Shown: positions 11,251 to 23,500 of the stretch, in pieces | How positions within the stretch are numbered: position 1 is the first letter of the stretch | How the letters are laid out: each line of letters opens with the position of its first letter | Assembly: GCA_933207985.1 (NCBI GenBank) | Contig: OW240912.1 | Span: forward strand, 110,745,886 to 110,809,885 | DNA length: 64,000 nucleotides | Reading direction: 5' to 3' | Source: Pelobates cultripes | Lineage: Eukaryota; Chordata; Amphibia; Anura; Pelobatidae | Notes under the pieces: generated by a model | What the model saw: only the letters and a program-made list of their open reading frames with translations | What the model was told of the DNA's origin: nothing | Databases searched by the model: none | Made by a program: the position numbers and the translations under genes

Positions 11251-11570
11251 GGGCCTTTTTAAAAATTATATGTTTTAGTATACCCCATGTGCTTTTGTTT
11301 TTGTGAGTTTATTTCAAAGGACACTATTTTGTGATCACTATTTCCCAAGTGCCCAACTACTTGCGCCCCGTTTGTTTTGCTTTAAAGAAAGAGGACATGC
11401 TTATGTTGTCAGGTCCTTCTATCTTCTGCTTACATTTTTTCTGATTTGTTGTTTGTTTTAGTGTAAGATATATTTGCTGCTGCAGTTTAGTAAAGAGTTT
11501 AATGCAAAATATTTGCCTCCTGTCATTACTAAAATTAAGTTTATAGGTACACAACATTACTATACTCTAT
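11251..11570. other. non-coding AT-rich sequence
   Basis: No gene, RNA or clear repeat is visible between the chromovirus and the degraded LINE fragment. Confidence 0.4.
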
Positions 11571-11579
11571 AATTCTCAT

Positions 11580-12110
11580 CATTCCCTCATCAAATTTCTC
11601 ACCTCAAGCTCACTGCCTTGTAGTTACTTTTGATTCAGGTCTCACCTTTTCCCCCCACATCCAGACTGTCTCCAAATTATATAATAACAACCTTCCAAAT
11701 ATTGCTTGCATATGCCCTTATTTTACACAAAATTAACTAAAGCATTTGTCCATGCACTTATCATTTCCCACCTTGTTTGTTGTAACTTGCCTCTCATCGG
11801 CTTTCCAAATATCTGCATTGCCTCACATTTTTCTGTAAAGAATGCTATCATCAGCATGCTACTCTCACACCTCACCCTTTTGCCATTCCTTACATTGGCT
11901 TCCAATATCCTTCAGCATCCAATTCAAACTGATGACAGAAATTCCACTCCTGACTACAGATCCTGTTGTATTAGCTATGTTGTCCACATATTGCTAACTC
12001 TCATTTTAAAGATTTCTCAGATTTCTCAATCCTTTGTAATTCCTTATCTAATCCTATTAAACTTTCTTCTAGCCTCTAGTCCTTTAAGAAACTGGTATTA
12101 GGTATTCATC
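11580..12110 (+). pseudogene. degraded L2-type LINE RT C-terminal fragment
   Basis: The frame at 11706-12101 encodes AFVHALIISHLVCCNLPLIG, which lines up with the LVHALIISRLDYCNSLLxGLP block just after the reverse transcriptase palm in L2/CR1 LINEs. The flanking translation (VTFDSGLTFSPHIQ upstream) fits the same region. Catalytic residues are not included and the rest is diverged, so this is a 5'- and 3'-truncated fossil. Confidence 0.55.
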
Positions 12111-12769
12111 TTCTTCCATTGCAATAGCCTTCTGTTTCCACTATAATTTACTTGTTTCCACAGTCCCTTTTCACTCCATATCCTTCCATTTTTTTGGTTC
12201 TTCTATACACCACATTTACCAGCTTACCGAGACACAGTCATCATATTTATCGCCTCCTCTTGTTATGTTGATGCTGTTCTTCTCAAAGTTAATTTACCCG
12301 TTCTTCAAGATTGAACATAGTCATCTTCACATTTTGTATCTGTCCATATTAAGTTTGTTTAGACTTGTGCACAGCAAGATTTTTCAAATTTGTTTCAGGT
12401 CTTTCTCAAGATTAACAGATACTGTACATGTGAATTAAAATAAAATTCAGCACAATACCAATGGTACTCTGCTGGTACACCTCATAGTATAAACAAAAAA
12501 GCAAGATCCTGTACACAGATTCTACAGCTGTATCCTACACATATTATTAATAATAATAATAATGAATAATATGAGACAGGAGCAAAATGAAGTCCATTCA
12601 CTGTTAGGAGTGAAAATACATTCCCTCATACTAAATATATTAATCTGTTAAACGATCATCTATACTGAGCAAGAAGGCATAATGAAGTACATTCACTGTA
12701 AGGAATTAAAATGCATGTTAAATTATAAATAAACTAATCTATTAAAGTATTCTTTAATCAATTACAAAA
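12111..12769. other. AT-rich non-coding sequence
   Basis: Contains a short TAA-type microsatellite near 12546-12565. I see no gene or recognisable mobile element. Confidence 0.4.
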
Positions 12770-12829
12770 AAGGGAAAAAATCATAACATCTAAATACAAG
12801 AGGAACATAGAATAAATTATATTCTCATT

Positions 12830-13880
12830 TAGCCCCTTAGGGGGAACTGTGTCCAAATGATCGATCCAACATGCTTCCTGTTATAATAATATTTGTGACC
12901 TCTAACCTCCACATGACAGTGGGGGGATATGATCAATGGCCATAAAACGCAGGGTGGAGAGGTTGGGTGGCAATAAAATATATAGCCACAGTTTTGTATG
13001 AGAGTTGATCCCTAAATGTTGAACGATGTTGGTCTCTAAGTGTGAGATCAGTCTTTCCCATTTATAAAAGTTCACACGGACATGTAATCATTTAAGTATC
13101 ATGGCCAGCGGTGCATGTGATGTAATGTTGTATAGGGATCCGTTTGCCACTATGTGGATGTGTAAAAGTGGTCCCACTGATAATGTGGCTGCACTTGACA
13201 CTGCCGCTGCAGTTGAAGCATCCGTGCTTCACCACTTTTAACGTTTTTATATAACAAATAACTGTATCACTCCGTACCAACATGTCCCGGAGAATGTTGT
13301 TTCTTTGGTAACTTACACTGGGGTAGTGTTAGAATAAAAGGGGTACATTTTTATCAGAACACAAAATGTTCCAGTGTTTATGGATCTATTTTCTGATCTT
13401 CATCGTACCGGTATGGATGGTTAATGGTTTAAACATTTTTGGAACATTATGTGTTTCTTGTTCTCTCTTGTGGGTCTCAAAGGAGCAAAATTGTGTGTCT
13501 TTACTTTTTGCCGTCGCAAATACCTGAGGATGATATCCACAAGCCAACAATTAGTTCCACATGTCTTGTAATTGTAGATCTCTAGTATCAGATTCACTAT
13601 TATATCTCATGACCCTCAGAAATTGTGATATAGGAAGTGAATGATTCAAATGTTGCGGATGGAAACTGGAGGCCAGAGGGAGAAGGAGAACAATGTAATG
13701 ATTATCCCAGTTTTCTAAGTGTTTTATACACCATTAAATCCAAAAATTGGATGGATCACTGGTTCCAAGTTGATACCAGTTTGACTGGAAGTGAAGATTG
13801 CTGCACTTCATCAATCATCTGACATAATTCATTCACAGTGCCACGCCAAGTAAGGATGATATCCAGAGCCAGTGCAAAGA
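12830..13880 (-). pseudogene. Penelope-like element fragment (RT thumb to GIY-YIG linker)
   Basis: On the minus strand, 13870 downward reads ILTWRGTVNELCQMIDE and then IQFLDLMVYKT, matching the region just after the YIDD motif of Penelope-like reverse transcriptases (compare RYIDDIFLIWRG and INFLDLTIYI in the plus-strand copy at 51056-51210). Further on, 13092-13283 encodes GCFNCSGSVKCSHIISGTTF and ITCTAGHDT, the cysteine-bearing linker that precedes the GIY-YIG nuclease. Several stops and frameshifts interrupt it, so it is dead. The upstream half of a similar element lies at 39420-40480 on the same strand. Confidence 0.7.
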
Positions 13881-13944
13881 TTTTTAGGTACACAGATGAA
13901 GATGCATTTTGCCACTCTGCCGACCCCCCCCAAAAATCACCTTC

Positions 13945-14230
13945 ATCTGTGTGTCTCTTAACCCTCCTTTTATGTTTCTTATCCCCTCTTTTGAATGTCT
14001 TACCCTCTTTAGTGTACCGTATCCCCTATTTTTCCCATTGTGTGTCTTACACCTTCCTTGTGTATCTCTTACAAGCCCCCTTGTGTGTCTTTTATCCCCC
14101 CTCTTTGTATGACTCTTACATCCTCCCACATGAAGTGTCTTACTCCCCCCAGCCCTTTTGTGTGTCTCCTTCCCTCCTAGCCCCATTGTGTCTTTTACTC
14201 TTCCCAGCAACTTAGTGTTTGTCTCTTGCC
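13945..14230. repeat. minisatellite, TGTGTCTCTTA(C)CCCTC-type
   Basis: About a dozen imperfect units of roughly 20-25 bp containing TGTGT(C)TCTTAC and C-rich spacers. The long proline/serine/leucine open frames across it are low-complexity artefacts. A reverse-orientation array of the same flavour lies at 18400-18620. Confidence 0.6.
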
Positions 14231-14284
14231 CCCAAAACTCCTAAGAAGGTGCTGTCTTTGAGTTATAGCACACTCTCGACTGAA

Positions 14285-15050
14285 CACACCAACACGACTG
14301 CACATGTTAACGCTTGGCAGGGGGATGTGGGTTCTCACCTTACTGCACAACAGTGGAAGAAAGCGTACACAGCCCACAAAGGGAGGTCGATGTGCACATC
14401 GCACCTTGAGACAGTCCGTAAATTACAATACAGATGGTACATGGTGCCCAATAGGTTGGCTAAAATATATCTGGCTTCCACAAACACATGTTAGCAATGC
14501 CAAGACGCAAGGGCTACCAAGTTCCACATTTGGTGGACATGCCCGAGAGTCAAGCCATTTTGGAATATGGTGGGAGACATAGTATACACAGCCCTACACA
14601 TGAATATTTCCCTCATGCCCGAAACCAGCCACCTATTCATGGACCTGGATAACTTCAGCAAAAAGGACTCCATACTTCTCCTTCACATACTAGTTGCTGC
14701 CAAAACCCTGTTGGCTAGGGCCTAGAAGTCCAGGGACACACCGGCCAGAGTGGCTCTAATTCTCCAAACCACCACTAACCTAGACTATGAATGCATGGCA
14801 AGGAAAAATACTAGAGCATACTCGAAGATAGCGGAGGTTCGTGACAAATGGGAGAAGAGCGTGACACCCATGAATACTAACTAAATACATGAGGGGAAGG
14901 GAGGTATCCTTACATGTAATTGGGAAAAATGAAACAGTAGAAAGGAAAAAAAAAATTACAATTGAACCACACTCTATGGAACTGGGGAGCTCCATAATTT
15001 GGGGATAAATGACACTACCACAATTAGCAACTACTTAAGGGGGATAGATC
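14285..15050 (+). pseudogene. L1/Tx1 LINE ORF2 C-terminal fragment
   Basis: Translation in changing frames gives LQYRWYMVPNRLAKIY, then a cysteine motif followed by FHIWWTCPRVKPFWNMVGDI, and a tail with LFMDLDNF and LLLHILVAAKTLLAR. These are the conserved blocks of the C-terminal domain of L1/Tx1 ORF2p after the reverse transcriptase. Endonuclease and RT are missing and the frame is broken by indels and stops, so it is a 5'-truncated LINE insertion. Confidence 0.72.
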
Positions 15051-15480
15051 GCACAGCGCTGACGGATAGAGCCCACAGGCTACTCACACATCTTTTTGTA
15101 TATAGTTATTTTTAGTTAGACCGTCTGCTTCTGGTTAGATTGCTTTTCGTATAATGAACGACAAGAGGTCGGGCCTTCACACCCCATGCCGATCTGCAAC
15201 TCCCTCCCAGGCACACACATATCTGAACACAGATAATATGTAAAAGTTTATGTTGTGTGTGATGCTAGCATGTGGGGAAATGTAGTCAATGTATGTAACT
15301 GATTTGCTATCCTATAAGAGGACCGATGTGCATTGACATGTGATTGCCTTACCATGTACAATTTCCTTTATGTAACCTATGTCGTTCTCGCAGAATACTT
15401 TTGTAAAGTTAACAAACCTGTGTTTAATCTAACCTGCACTCTGCAAATCTTTTCCTTTCTGTAACACTTGTATCCACGAA
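15051..15480 (+). other. probable LINE 3' untranslated sequence
   Basis: Non-coding DNA directly downstream of the L1/Tx1 ORF2 tail. It has no open frame of note and could be the 3' UTR of that element, but I see no poly(A) tail to close it. Confidence 0.3.
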
Positions 15481-15489
15481 ATCGACAAC

Positions 15490-15717
15490 CAAGTACCGCT
15501 ACCAGAGTTCGGGAGACATAATGGCCACCATTTACTAGAGCTTGTGTGTTCGGCTATACAAATGGCAGCCACCCAAAGGGAGCACTTAAATTAATAGTTT
15601 TTTTGAAGTTAACGAGCCAGGGGTTGGTCAATGTTTGGTCGCATGAAAATACAGAACCAAGGGGAAACATACTGTATTCGGTTAAACGGGCAAAGCGAAA
15701 TAGGGAATTTCTTCACA
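15490..15717 (-). mobile_element. 5' part of an ERV-like LTR
   Basis: Reading from 15717 on the minus strand gives TGTGAAGAAATTCCCTATT and later CCCTGGCTCGTTAA, matching the first about 100 bp of the LTR at 3235-4256. The rest of the LTR is missing. It is a truncated relative that confirms the LTR start. Confidence 0.6.
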
Positions 15718-15884
15718 ATAGTCTTTTAGGAGTGAGTTCATCACATTACGTAGTTATAAGACCTGCTAATGAACGGATGATTGTTAATATGTCCTAACAT
15801 GTAAAACCATAGAATTTACACTTTCTTTTTCCCATGCGTTTTTGTGTGGAAACTGCAACAACAACAACAAAAACATGAGCACTA

Positions 15885-16480
15885 AGTTTGGCCAGGATTT
15901 GTTACTAAGTGGCTACTAAAAAAGACTGGAGACAGCCTATTTTGAATACTGTGGGTTGTCTACTTTTACAAGTGCTATATCAAGATGGAGGCAATGCTCA
16001 TTCCTGGGATGCCATATGGTTTTACATTTTTCAGATTGGTTTACAGGGCCTTATTCACATAGACCCTGCAAACCAATATGGAAAATTTTAATGTACAAAA
16101 ACTGAAATGGGCAAGCTATTTATTTGATCCTGTTACTTTCCAAAACATCATGGGGGCACTGGACATTGTTGTACTCAATGGACATCATAGCATACAAATA
16201 TGTGTGTTTTATTGCAGTAAAAGCAAACAATATTATAACATTCACAGTTACAATGCCATGCAGAATTAAGAAAATAAAATTTCTTAATTTCTCACACTTT
16301 TTAGATTTTATTCATATTAAATTATTTTTTATATATCAATTTTTTGTTTATATGTTTATATTATATATAATAAGTGTGGGTGCACTTAATATGAAAGAGG
16401 TAAATTGAGACTGAATATACATGGAGCTCAAATTCTAGGTTTTGGTTAGAACTTGTACATTTGCTTCTGTCCTTAAGGGG
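15885..16480 (-). mobile_element. truncated piggyBac-like MITE (CCCCTTAAG termini)
   Basis: The right end reads CCTTAAGGGG followed by TTAA (16481-16484). The interior shares GGCTACTAAAAAAGACTGGA, GGGTTGTCTAC and TTAATATGAAAGAGGT blocks with the copies at 33944-34880 and 62590-63509. The left terminus is lost near 15885. No transposase frame is present. Confidence 0.7.
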
Positions 16481-16484
16481 TTAA

Positions 16485-17200
16485 AAAAACAGTTAGCAGG
16501 GCTGGGAATGTGATGCTAAATACACAGGATGAAAAAAATCAAACATTTAATTTTGGTCATGAAGTATGATGTGCAATGCTTTTATTTAACATCCTGGAAT
16601 TATTATTAATTATTATTTATCCAGCCCTATATATAGTCTCTACATTTTAGGGCCACATACAGACCAAGAAAGCCGTACTCATTCTCTGTCTGAATATCAT
16701 ATTTCTGACTGAAACAGTAAGTAGAATTATTATCTCAATTATTCTTTACAATATGATTTTCTCTTTTTCATACAGTTTTCAGAGGACAACAAGAATTGAG
16801 AATGACATTTCAAATTTTTCATCTCAAAATAGCTGAGCTGGAAAAATAGCCTAATTTGATTATTTCTCTAATCTTAATTTTTTTTAAATTTTCTAATTTT
16901 TACAAACATGCAATTCTATTGCAATTTCTCCACAACCCCCAATTTAGTGAACAACACTGTGGGGCATATTCACTAAACTTAGAATTGTAACAAATTAAAA
17001 TCATAATGACAACATATAGTCTGAAATTGTTGATTTGAAAAAAAAATCTCAAAATTCTAAGTACATTTAAATTGATTTTTACATTTAAGGTCAAAAGAGT
17101 CAAACTGGAAAAATGCTCAATCAGCTAAGCTTTCGGTTCAGCTACTTTAGCCTTAAATATGTTATTCACTTTGTATTAACTTTTAATTTTCACTTTAGTG
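16485..17200. other. AT-rich intergenic sequence upstream of peptide gene
   Basis: No coding sequence. It contains a short palindromic TTATTATTAATTATTATTTAT tract near 16600. The 250 bp before the signal exon should contain the peptide-gene promoter, but I see no convincing TATA box. GAATATACCCT at about 17380 is a weak candidate. Confidence 0.4.
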
Positions 17201-17301
17201 CAATGGTAAGCAACCTTGGACACTCCAGATATTGTAGACTACTTATCCCATGATCCAATGTAGTCCACAACATTTGGAGTGCCGAATGTTAACTACCACT
17301 G
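17201..17301. mobile_element. hAT MITE
   Basis: 101 bp starting CAATGGTAAGCAACC and ending AACTACCACTG, with inner inverted repeats around CACTCCAGAT and ATTTGGAGTG. It is flanked by CTTTAGTG (17193-17200) and CTTTAGCG (17302-17309), an 8-bp hAT-type duplication with one change. It sits 140 bp upstream of the peptide gene start codon. Confidence 0.75.
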
Positions 17302-17442
17302 CTTTAGCGAATGACAATTTTCATTTTAGTGAATAACTCAGTTGTAAAATGTAATGCTATGTACTACATAATAAGTAATGAATATACCCTAGGTCTTAAA
17401 TCCAGCTACTGATAATCATATTTTGTTAGCAGATTCGCCAAT

Positions 17443-17516
17443 ATGATTTTTAAACAATCTCTTTTGGTGTTCGTTTTCTTTGGAATGATTTCTCTATCAA
17501 TTTGCAGACCAGACAA
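17443..17516 (+). other. peptide gene exon 1: signal peptide
   Basis: ATG at 17443 begins MIFKQSLLVFVFFGMISLSI, followed by Cys, Arg, Pro, Asp. A charged start (K4), a hydrophobic core rich in L, V and F, and the SLSIC ending give a clear signal peptide with likely cleavage at or just after Cys. The donor GTAAGTATCC at 17517 leaves two bases of a codon (phase 2). The 5' UTR start is not defined. Confidence 0.88.
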
Positions 17517-20500
17517 GTAAGTATCCAAAAAATTTACATTTATAAAACATTTTTGCCTGTAGAACTATATATAGAATGCCATTTCTTGCTGATGCTACCT
17601 AAAACTAATTAATAGTTGAAGGTACTTGAAAATAAATGGAAAATATTTTAGCTACTTCATGGCCATGTATATTTTGCACTATATAGATATAATTTCACAT
17701 AGTGATAACAGTTTTATGTAACATGTTGAAGGATGCATTACAGTTGCAGATGGTATAGAGAGAGCAGTTGTTATACAAAGGTTATGATTTTAAGTACATT
17801 TAGTGTGGCCATATCCACCTCCAAATTTAAATGATGTGGGTAGAAAATAAATTAATTAATCAAAAATTAATTGAAGCTTGCAAATGCTATATTCTGCAGG
17901 GTAGCAACTTTAGCAATACAAATGAATACAATAGAACAGGGGTGCCCAAAATATTGATTATATATAATCATATTTATTAAGAATTCTAAACCTGTTTTTC
18001 TCATTAGTACAAAAAACACAATTAAAAGTAAAAGTGATGTTTCATACAATACAAATTAAACATGATTATGTGGCTACACACACTTATAAATGATTCCCTG
18101 TAAAACCCCAATTACCATTACAGCATTTACTACTTTGAACATAAGCGGATTGGTGCAGTTTTTTTAATAGTTATGATGAGCAAAATTGAAGGGAAAGTGT
18201 GTGATTACTGGATGTTTTGAAAAAAAATATTGACCTGAGAAAAATGGATGTAAATAGCACAGAAGGTATTGCTATCTTTGTTGGTCTCAAAACAAATGAC
18301 AAAGTGTCAAATAAAACATACAGAGTTTACAAAGGCTTAAATAATATATAATGCTGTAAATATTTGGTTAGAAATGATTTAATATTGTTTTACATACAAA
18401 GTCACAACATGCAAAAGTGGGGAGAAGACCAAGAAACGGGCTATATGATATGCAAAAGGGAGAAAAGAGACACAAAGGTGTGTAAGATACACAAATGGAC
18501 AGAATAATTGGTAAGAGGGGCAAAAGTGGGACACACAAGAATGTGCAAAGGTCTGAGAGGGGATTAGAAGAGGCACACAAGGAGGTTTAAGATATACAAA
18601 TGTGTGAATAAGTACGCTGTGCAATACACACAAAAAAAATATTTTTTTTTTTTAAAAATCACAATTTCTGGAGGGTGCCAAAATACAGTTTCCCTCAGCT
18701 GTCAAGTAGCCTAGCTATGCCTCTGCTCTGAAATGCTTTATGTAATTCTAACAGAGTAAAGAGAGAGCCCATTCCCTCTTCCCTTTTCCTTACTGTAGGA
18801 ATAGTATGACTCATTAGAACTACCTTTGCTCTTTACAAAGAGATGGTAGTTGTTTTATTCTGCATACTTCTGTTAATTAAATGAGTGACCAGTGGTCCAT
18901 GGCAGAGAAATTCCTTCCTCTACAGACTGGCAAGCTTGTCTAGACTATAAATTAGGGTAAATGAGACATTACAGACCACATTTCATTTTTCAAAGTAAAT
19001 AAAAGTAAAGAGTAAGCACCTCTAGTGGCTGCCAGGAAGACAGCCACTAGAGCATGGGTAGGCAACCTTCAGCACTCAGCAGATGCATCTAGCCTGATGC
19101 TTTGTCAGTATCATGGCTTTAAGAGTATTATGGGAAATTGAGTCCTCAACATCTGATTACCGTTGGTTTCTAACCCTTGCGCTAGAGGCTTGCTCAATCC
19201 ATTAATTTTACAAAACAGCAATGTTTTATGTTAAAGAGTTTAAAGTACATGAACAATGCACCCAAACCACCTAATTGAAATGAAATAATCTGGGTGACTT
19301 TAGTGGTCCTTTAATATAAGACTTGTGCACAAAAGAATGAACAAGACTCCACACGTGAATCCTGGGCAGATTGATTCATTTGGGTGCCGATTAAAATACA
19401 TTTGTACCAGCTGAAACATATTTATGCACAATTCTTGGTAACAGAAACAGTTGCATGAAATTAAAACCTACACCTCAAAATTATTTCAATAGATAAAAAA
19501 ATTGAAGAAAGGTATATTCTACCAAGCATACTAATTCATTTACATGTTTTTTTTTGGTACCAGTAGTCATTCAAGTTTGTTCTCTTTAAAATATTACAAT
19601 TATTAGCATAAATTTATTTAAAATCTCAATTTTTTTTACCCCAATATTTTTTCTTAGTAGATATGAAGAGCGATATGTAAGGGAAGAGGCAAATGAAGAG
19701 CCAGGGTGAGTACTGAATGTTCTAAAAACTATTAGCTCCATAAAAATGTTTTGAAAAAGTCAGTAGAGTTTGTTTATGACTTTTTGTCTTAATATCTTTG
19801 ATAAGACGTCATATGAAATATGTGTAATCAACAGAATAATAAATATATAGCTATTACAAAGAGTCATATGTATCATAAGGTCAATTATAATATTTGTTAG
19901 AAATTAATAAACGTTTTATGCTTTTCTATGTAAACTGAGTTTTTGTGAAAACCGGTTTTGGTATTAACATATTTTAGCTCTTAAAGCAACCTATAAGCAA
20001 CCTATAAGTACATTTAAGAGGCACATTTATAACCTAAACTAAAAAAAAGACTAAAATAAATATATCTGTCTAATTTGACATATTATTCTTAAACTGCGCT
20101 AGCTGTGTAAACATTCTTCTAAGTAAAACTGGGAATAAAAATCAATTTTCCTGTTTTTATAGTGCTTTTCCCTGTGCCACTGAAACAGAAATTACAATTA
20201 ATACATGAATACAGTGTGTGGTCTGTGATAGCATGTAGTAGGAGAGATAATCTTTATAAAAAAACAAAAAAACAATTAATGATTAAAACTGTGTAGAGGC
20301 CCAAAGAGTCCTCCTTCTTCTACCCAGTGGGTTGTTGGCTGAAAGGAGCCAGGTTAATTGGATCAGGTCACCCAATTCCCTGGTCCTGGAGTAGTTTACA
20401 AGACCTGGAATTGGCCATTCTCTGTTGCTGAAGTGTTAAAAGGGCCATGGAATGGCCAAATATATTCAAACAGGTTAGGTAATTCTCAGGCTCCTAGCAC

Positions 20501-23500
20501 AGAAAGGGGTATTTCTTTAATTACTATATATATATTCAGGAAATGCCAAGTCTCATGCTCAAGGGGCTAACCCCTCAATAAATAAGGCCAAGAGATGGCC
20601 ATTCTCCAGACCCTTAAAGTACATATCAGGCTGAGATATGGCCAGGTCAGATTAAGAGCAACTAGCCTAAACACATACCCATACAGGATGGGCAAAGGAA
20701 AGCCAGCAAACAGTTAATGCCTGCAGTTTCACTACCGGAGCATTGCCAATTGGAACCTAGACACCTCCAGTGCTTTTAAATAACAAAAGAAACAATGCCT
20801 AAAAAGTACAATTAAAAGAAAAGGATTTTACATTTAAAAAAAAAAAATATGTCAGTCTTCATAGAAAAGTGGATAACAAAGGAGTAGACACTGTTTTTTA
20901 CTTCATATTCTTGAAATTCATTATAAATAATCACATGGTATATAAAATCAGTAACAGTATTTGAAAATCAGTTTTCTACAATTAATTTAAAAACCTATTT
21001 GCGATAACACAGAATAATAAACCTAGTTTATTCTTCTTTTTTAGTGATGCTGATGAGGAAAAAGAAGAGGAACGGTGAGCACTCCACTTTTTTTTTTTTT
21101 TAAAGATGTCAATCTCCATAAAAAGTGGATAAAAAAGGAGTAGACACTTTTCTTACTACATATTCTTGAAATTCATTATAAATAATCATATGATATATAA
21201 AATCAATAACAGTATTTGAAAATCAGTTTTCTACAATTTATTTAAAAATCTATTTGCGATAACGCAGAATAATAAACCTAGTTTATTCTTCTTTTTTAGT
21301 GGCACTGATGAGGAAAACGAAGAGGAACCGTGAGCACTCAGTGAACACACATTTTTGGCCCCAGAACTCTGACTGTCCATCTCCCTCCTTGCACAACCCC
21401 CATCCCTTGCACCCTGTTAGTCCATCTCCCTCCCCTACACCCTTACAGACCCCCTCTCTCCCTGCACAGTCCCCCTCTCACTTCAGACCCCCTCTCTCCC
21501 TACACAGTCCCCCTCACTCTTGTCATACCCTCTCCCTCCTTGCACAGTCCGCCTCCCTTCACAGATCCCCTCTCCCCCTCCCTTCACAGATCCTCTAAAA
21601 TTTGATATATTATAATGATATGTGAGATTAATAAGATCATATGTAGTATTAATGATACATTTACTTTGTTCATTGTCTAATAAGCAAAATAAAAGGATTG
21701 GCATTGTAGTGACAGGTGTAGTACAGGGGTTCATCACTCCAGATGTTGTGGGCTACATCACCCTTGATGTTTTGCCAACATTACGGTTGTAAGAGCATTA
21801 TGGGAGATGTAGTGCCCAACATCTGGAGTGCCATTATATGCCTAACTCTGATGTAGAGAGTGCTCCTAAGTTTGTTGGTCCTAAAATAGATGACGGGGTA
21901 CACATGAAATAGACATGATTAATGGAACAATAAATATACATTTATTGCAAATGATGATATATATATATATAATGCCAAAAATTACAACTAAAAGTTTAAA
22001 ATATGCGTCTAATCACATATAAAGTGACACTAGTACTTATACCAAATCACTGACTAATTAGAAAATAAATTATGAGTTTTGTTTGGTGTTTTAATTGACC
22101 TTTTAATTTCTTTAGCGTCTCTGCAGATCAGCCTGTGTAAACTTTTTACATAACCCAAGAGAAACAGGGTTAGTAGGTGAACAAAACTTGCCAAAAGGTC
22201 CATTACATCCCCTGAGTCATTTACATGGAGTTGATTAAATTTTTCACCTCAGAAAATTTTTGTTAATTGAAAAAAATTAGCATATCATTTGATGAGGAAC
22301 ATGAAGAAAGATGGTGATTACTGTATATATTCACCAGAGAAAAGTGTATGAAAAATGAGTAGGGAGTGAGTAAATATTATCTTAAAATGTATTATATAAA
22401 AACATGTAATATGTTTGGGAATTAGAAACCTATTTTGTTTATTATCTAATATCAATGCTTTCATTTTTTAGTGATGAAGATGAGGAGGAAGAGGCGGAAG
22501 AAGAAGAAAATGAAAACGACAGGTCAGTGTGATATTTTTTTTAGCTTTTTTATTTTTTATCAAAACATTGTAGGCAAAAAGTGACATAATTTCACATGAC
22601 TAACCAAGACATCTTGCTGAGTAACACTGCAAGAAAACTGATAAATATCTTTAATCATGTCCAGTAAAATGGAAGAGGAGTTAGGAGGGTAGAGTCAAGA
22701 GTAAAATATTTTCTCAAAGCCTAAAAAAAGTTGATTAAAAAAAAGAATATACATTATTTCTGATATCAGCTTCTCAAACTTTATGAGAAATGATCATAAA
22801 TTCAAGAGTGGACGGGGCCTGGGTGCCATAGAACGGCAGAGCCTCCCCCACCAAATCACACACATGTTCCTGCACAATATACTATGGCAGGGAGAATCAC
22901 GCCACAGACGTAGAAATAGGTTACTGAATAAATGCACAGTTTTACCTATTCCCATCAAGCTATGCTAATCACCTATAATCCAGTCTCCTATAAATGTAAT
23001 ACATTAGTGCTAAACCATGCTGCTATTAACTTTAAAGGTGCATGGTCTGCAGGCGGTTTTAAAACTTCTCCAAGAATCAGGAAGGACTGAGGTTAGTGGT
23101 GGATGCCCATTGGGTGGCCCTCATACTTAAAGGGTTACTTAAACCACCATTACCCCTTAAGTGATTTGAAGTTGTCATGGTGGTAGGAGTCTGTATGTGC
23201 AGTGTTTCTGCTTGAAACGCTGCACTTACAGATAAATCTAAACTTGAGTGCAATGGGCTAGTTACACCTAGAACTCTCTTTCACACTACCAAAGGTCAAT
23301 TCTGTGCATAAAATACTACCATACGCACAGCACACTAGTAATGGACATATTGGGCTTATCCCTTACAGGCAGTACCTGGAAGGGTAAGTAGTTTTCTCCC
23401 TTCTGTACCTGAGTTAAACCCTTGTGCCTCCCAGTAAAATCAGCAGTGCTTGTTGTTTTCTTTTTCAAACAAATTTTTCTCCCTTCTGACTCCCACTCCT

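Larger units (their letters stand above)
17517..19657 (+). other. peptide gene intron 1
   Basis: A 2.1-kb AT-rich intron between a GTAAGT donor and a TTCTTAG acceptor. It contains a block shared with 61376-61643, a reverse minisatellite and a 127-bp hAT MITE. No coding sequence is seen in it. Confidence 0.75.
20851..21354 (+). repeat. tandem duplication carrying exons 3 and 4
   Basis: Two head-to-tail units of about 255 and 248 bp (about 20851-21105 and 21107-21354). Both read AAAGTGGATAA..AAAGGAGTAGACAC, CATATTCTTGAAATTCATTA, ATTTGAAAATCAGTTTTCTA, TATTTGCGATAAC and the identical acceptor TTATTCTTCTTTTTTAG, then a 30-bp acidic exon and GTGAGCACTC. Differences are scattered point changes, so the duplication is fairly recent. 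It created an extra coding exon together with its splice sites. Confidence 0.9.

Noticed and set aside
13838..14215. 125-aa hydrophobic frame resembling a membrane protein
   Set aside because: Generated by a TCTTAC/CCCTC minisatellite; the reverse frame is also open for the same reason.
20290..20720. Less AT-rich stretch in intron 2 with a 70-aa frame, considered as an exon
   Set aside because: No splice sites in phase with neighbours and no acidic or peptide-like sequence.
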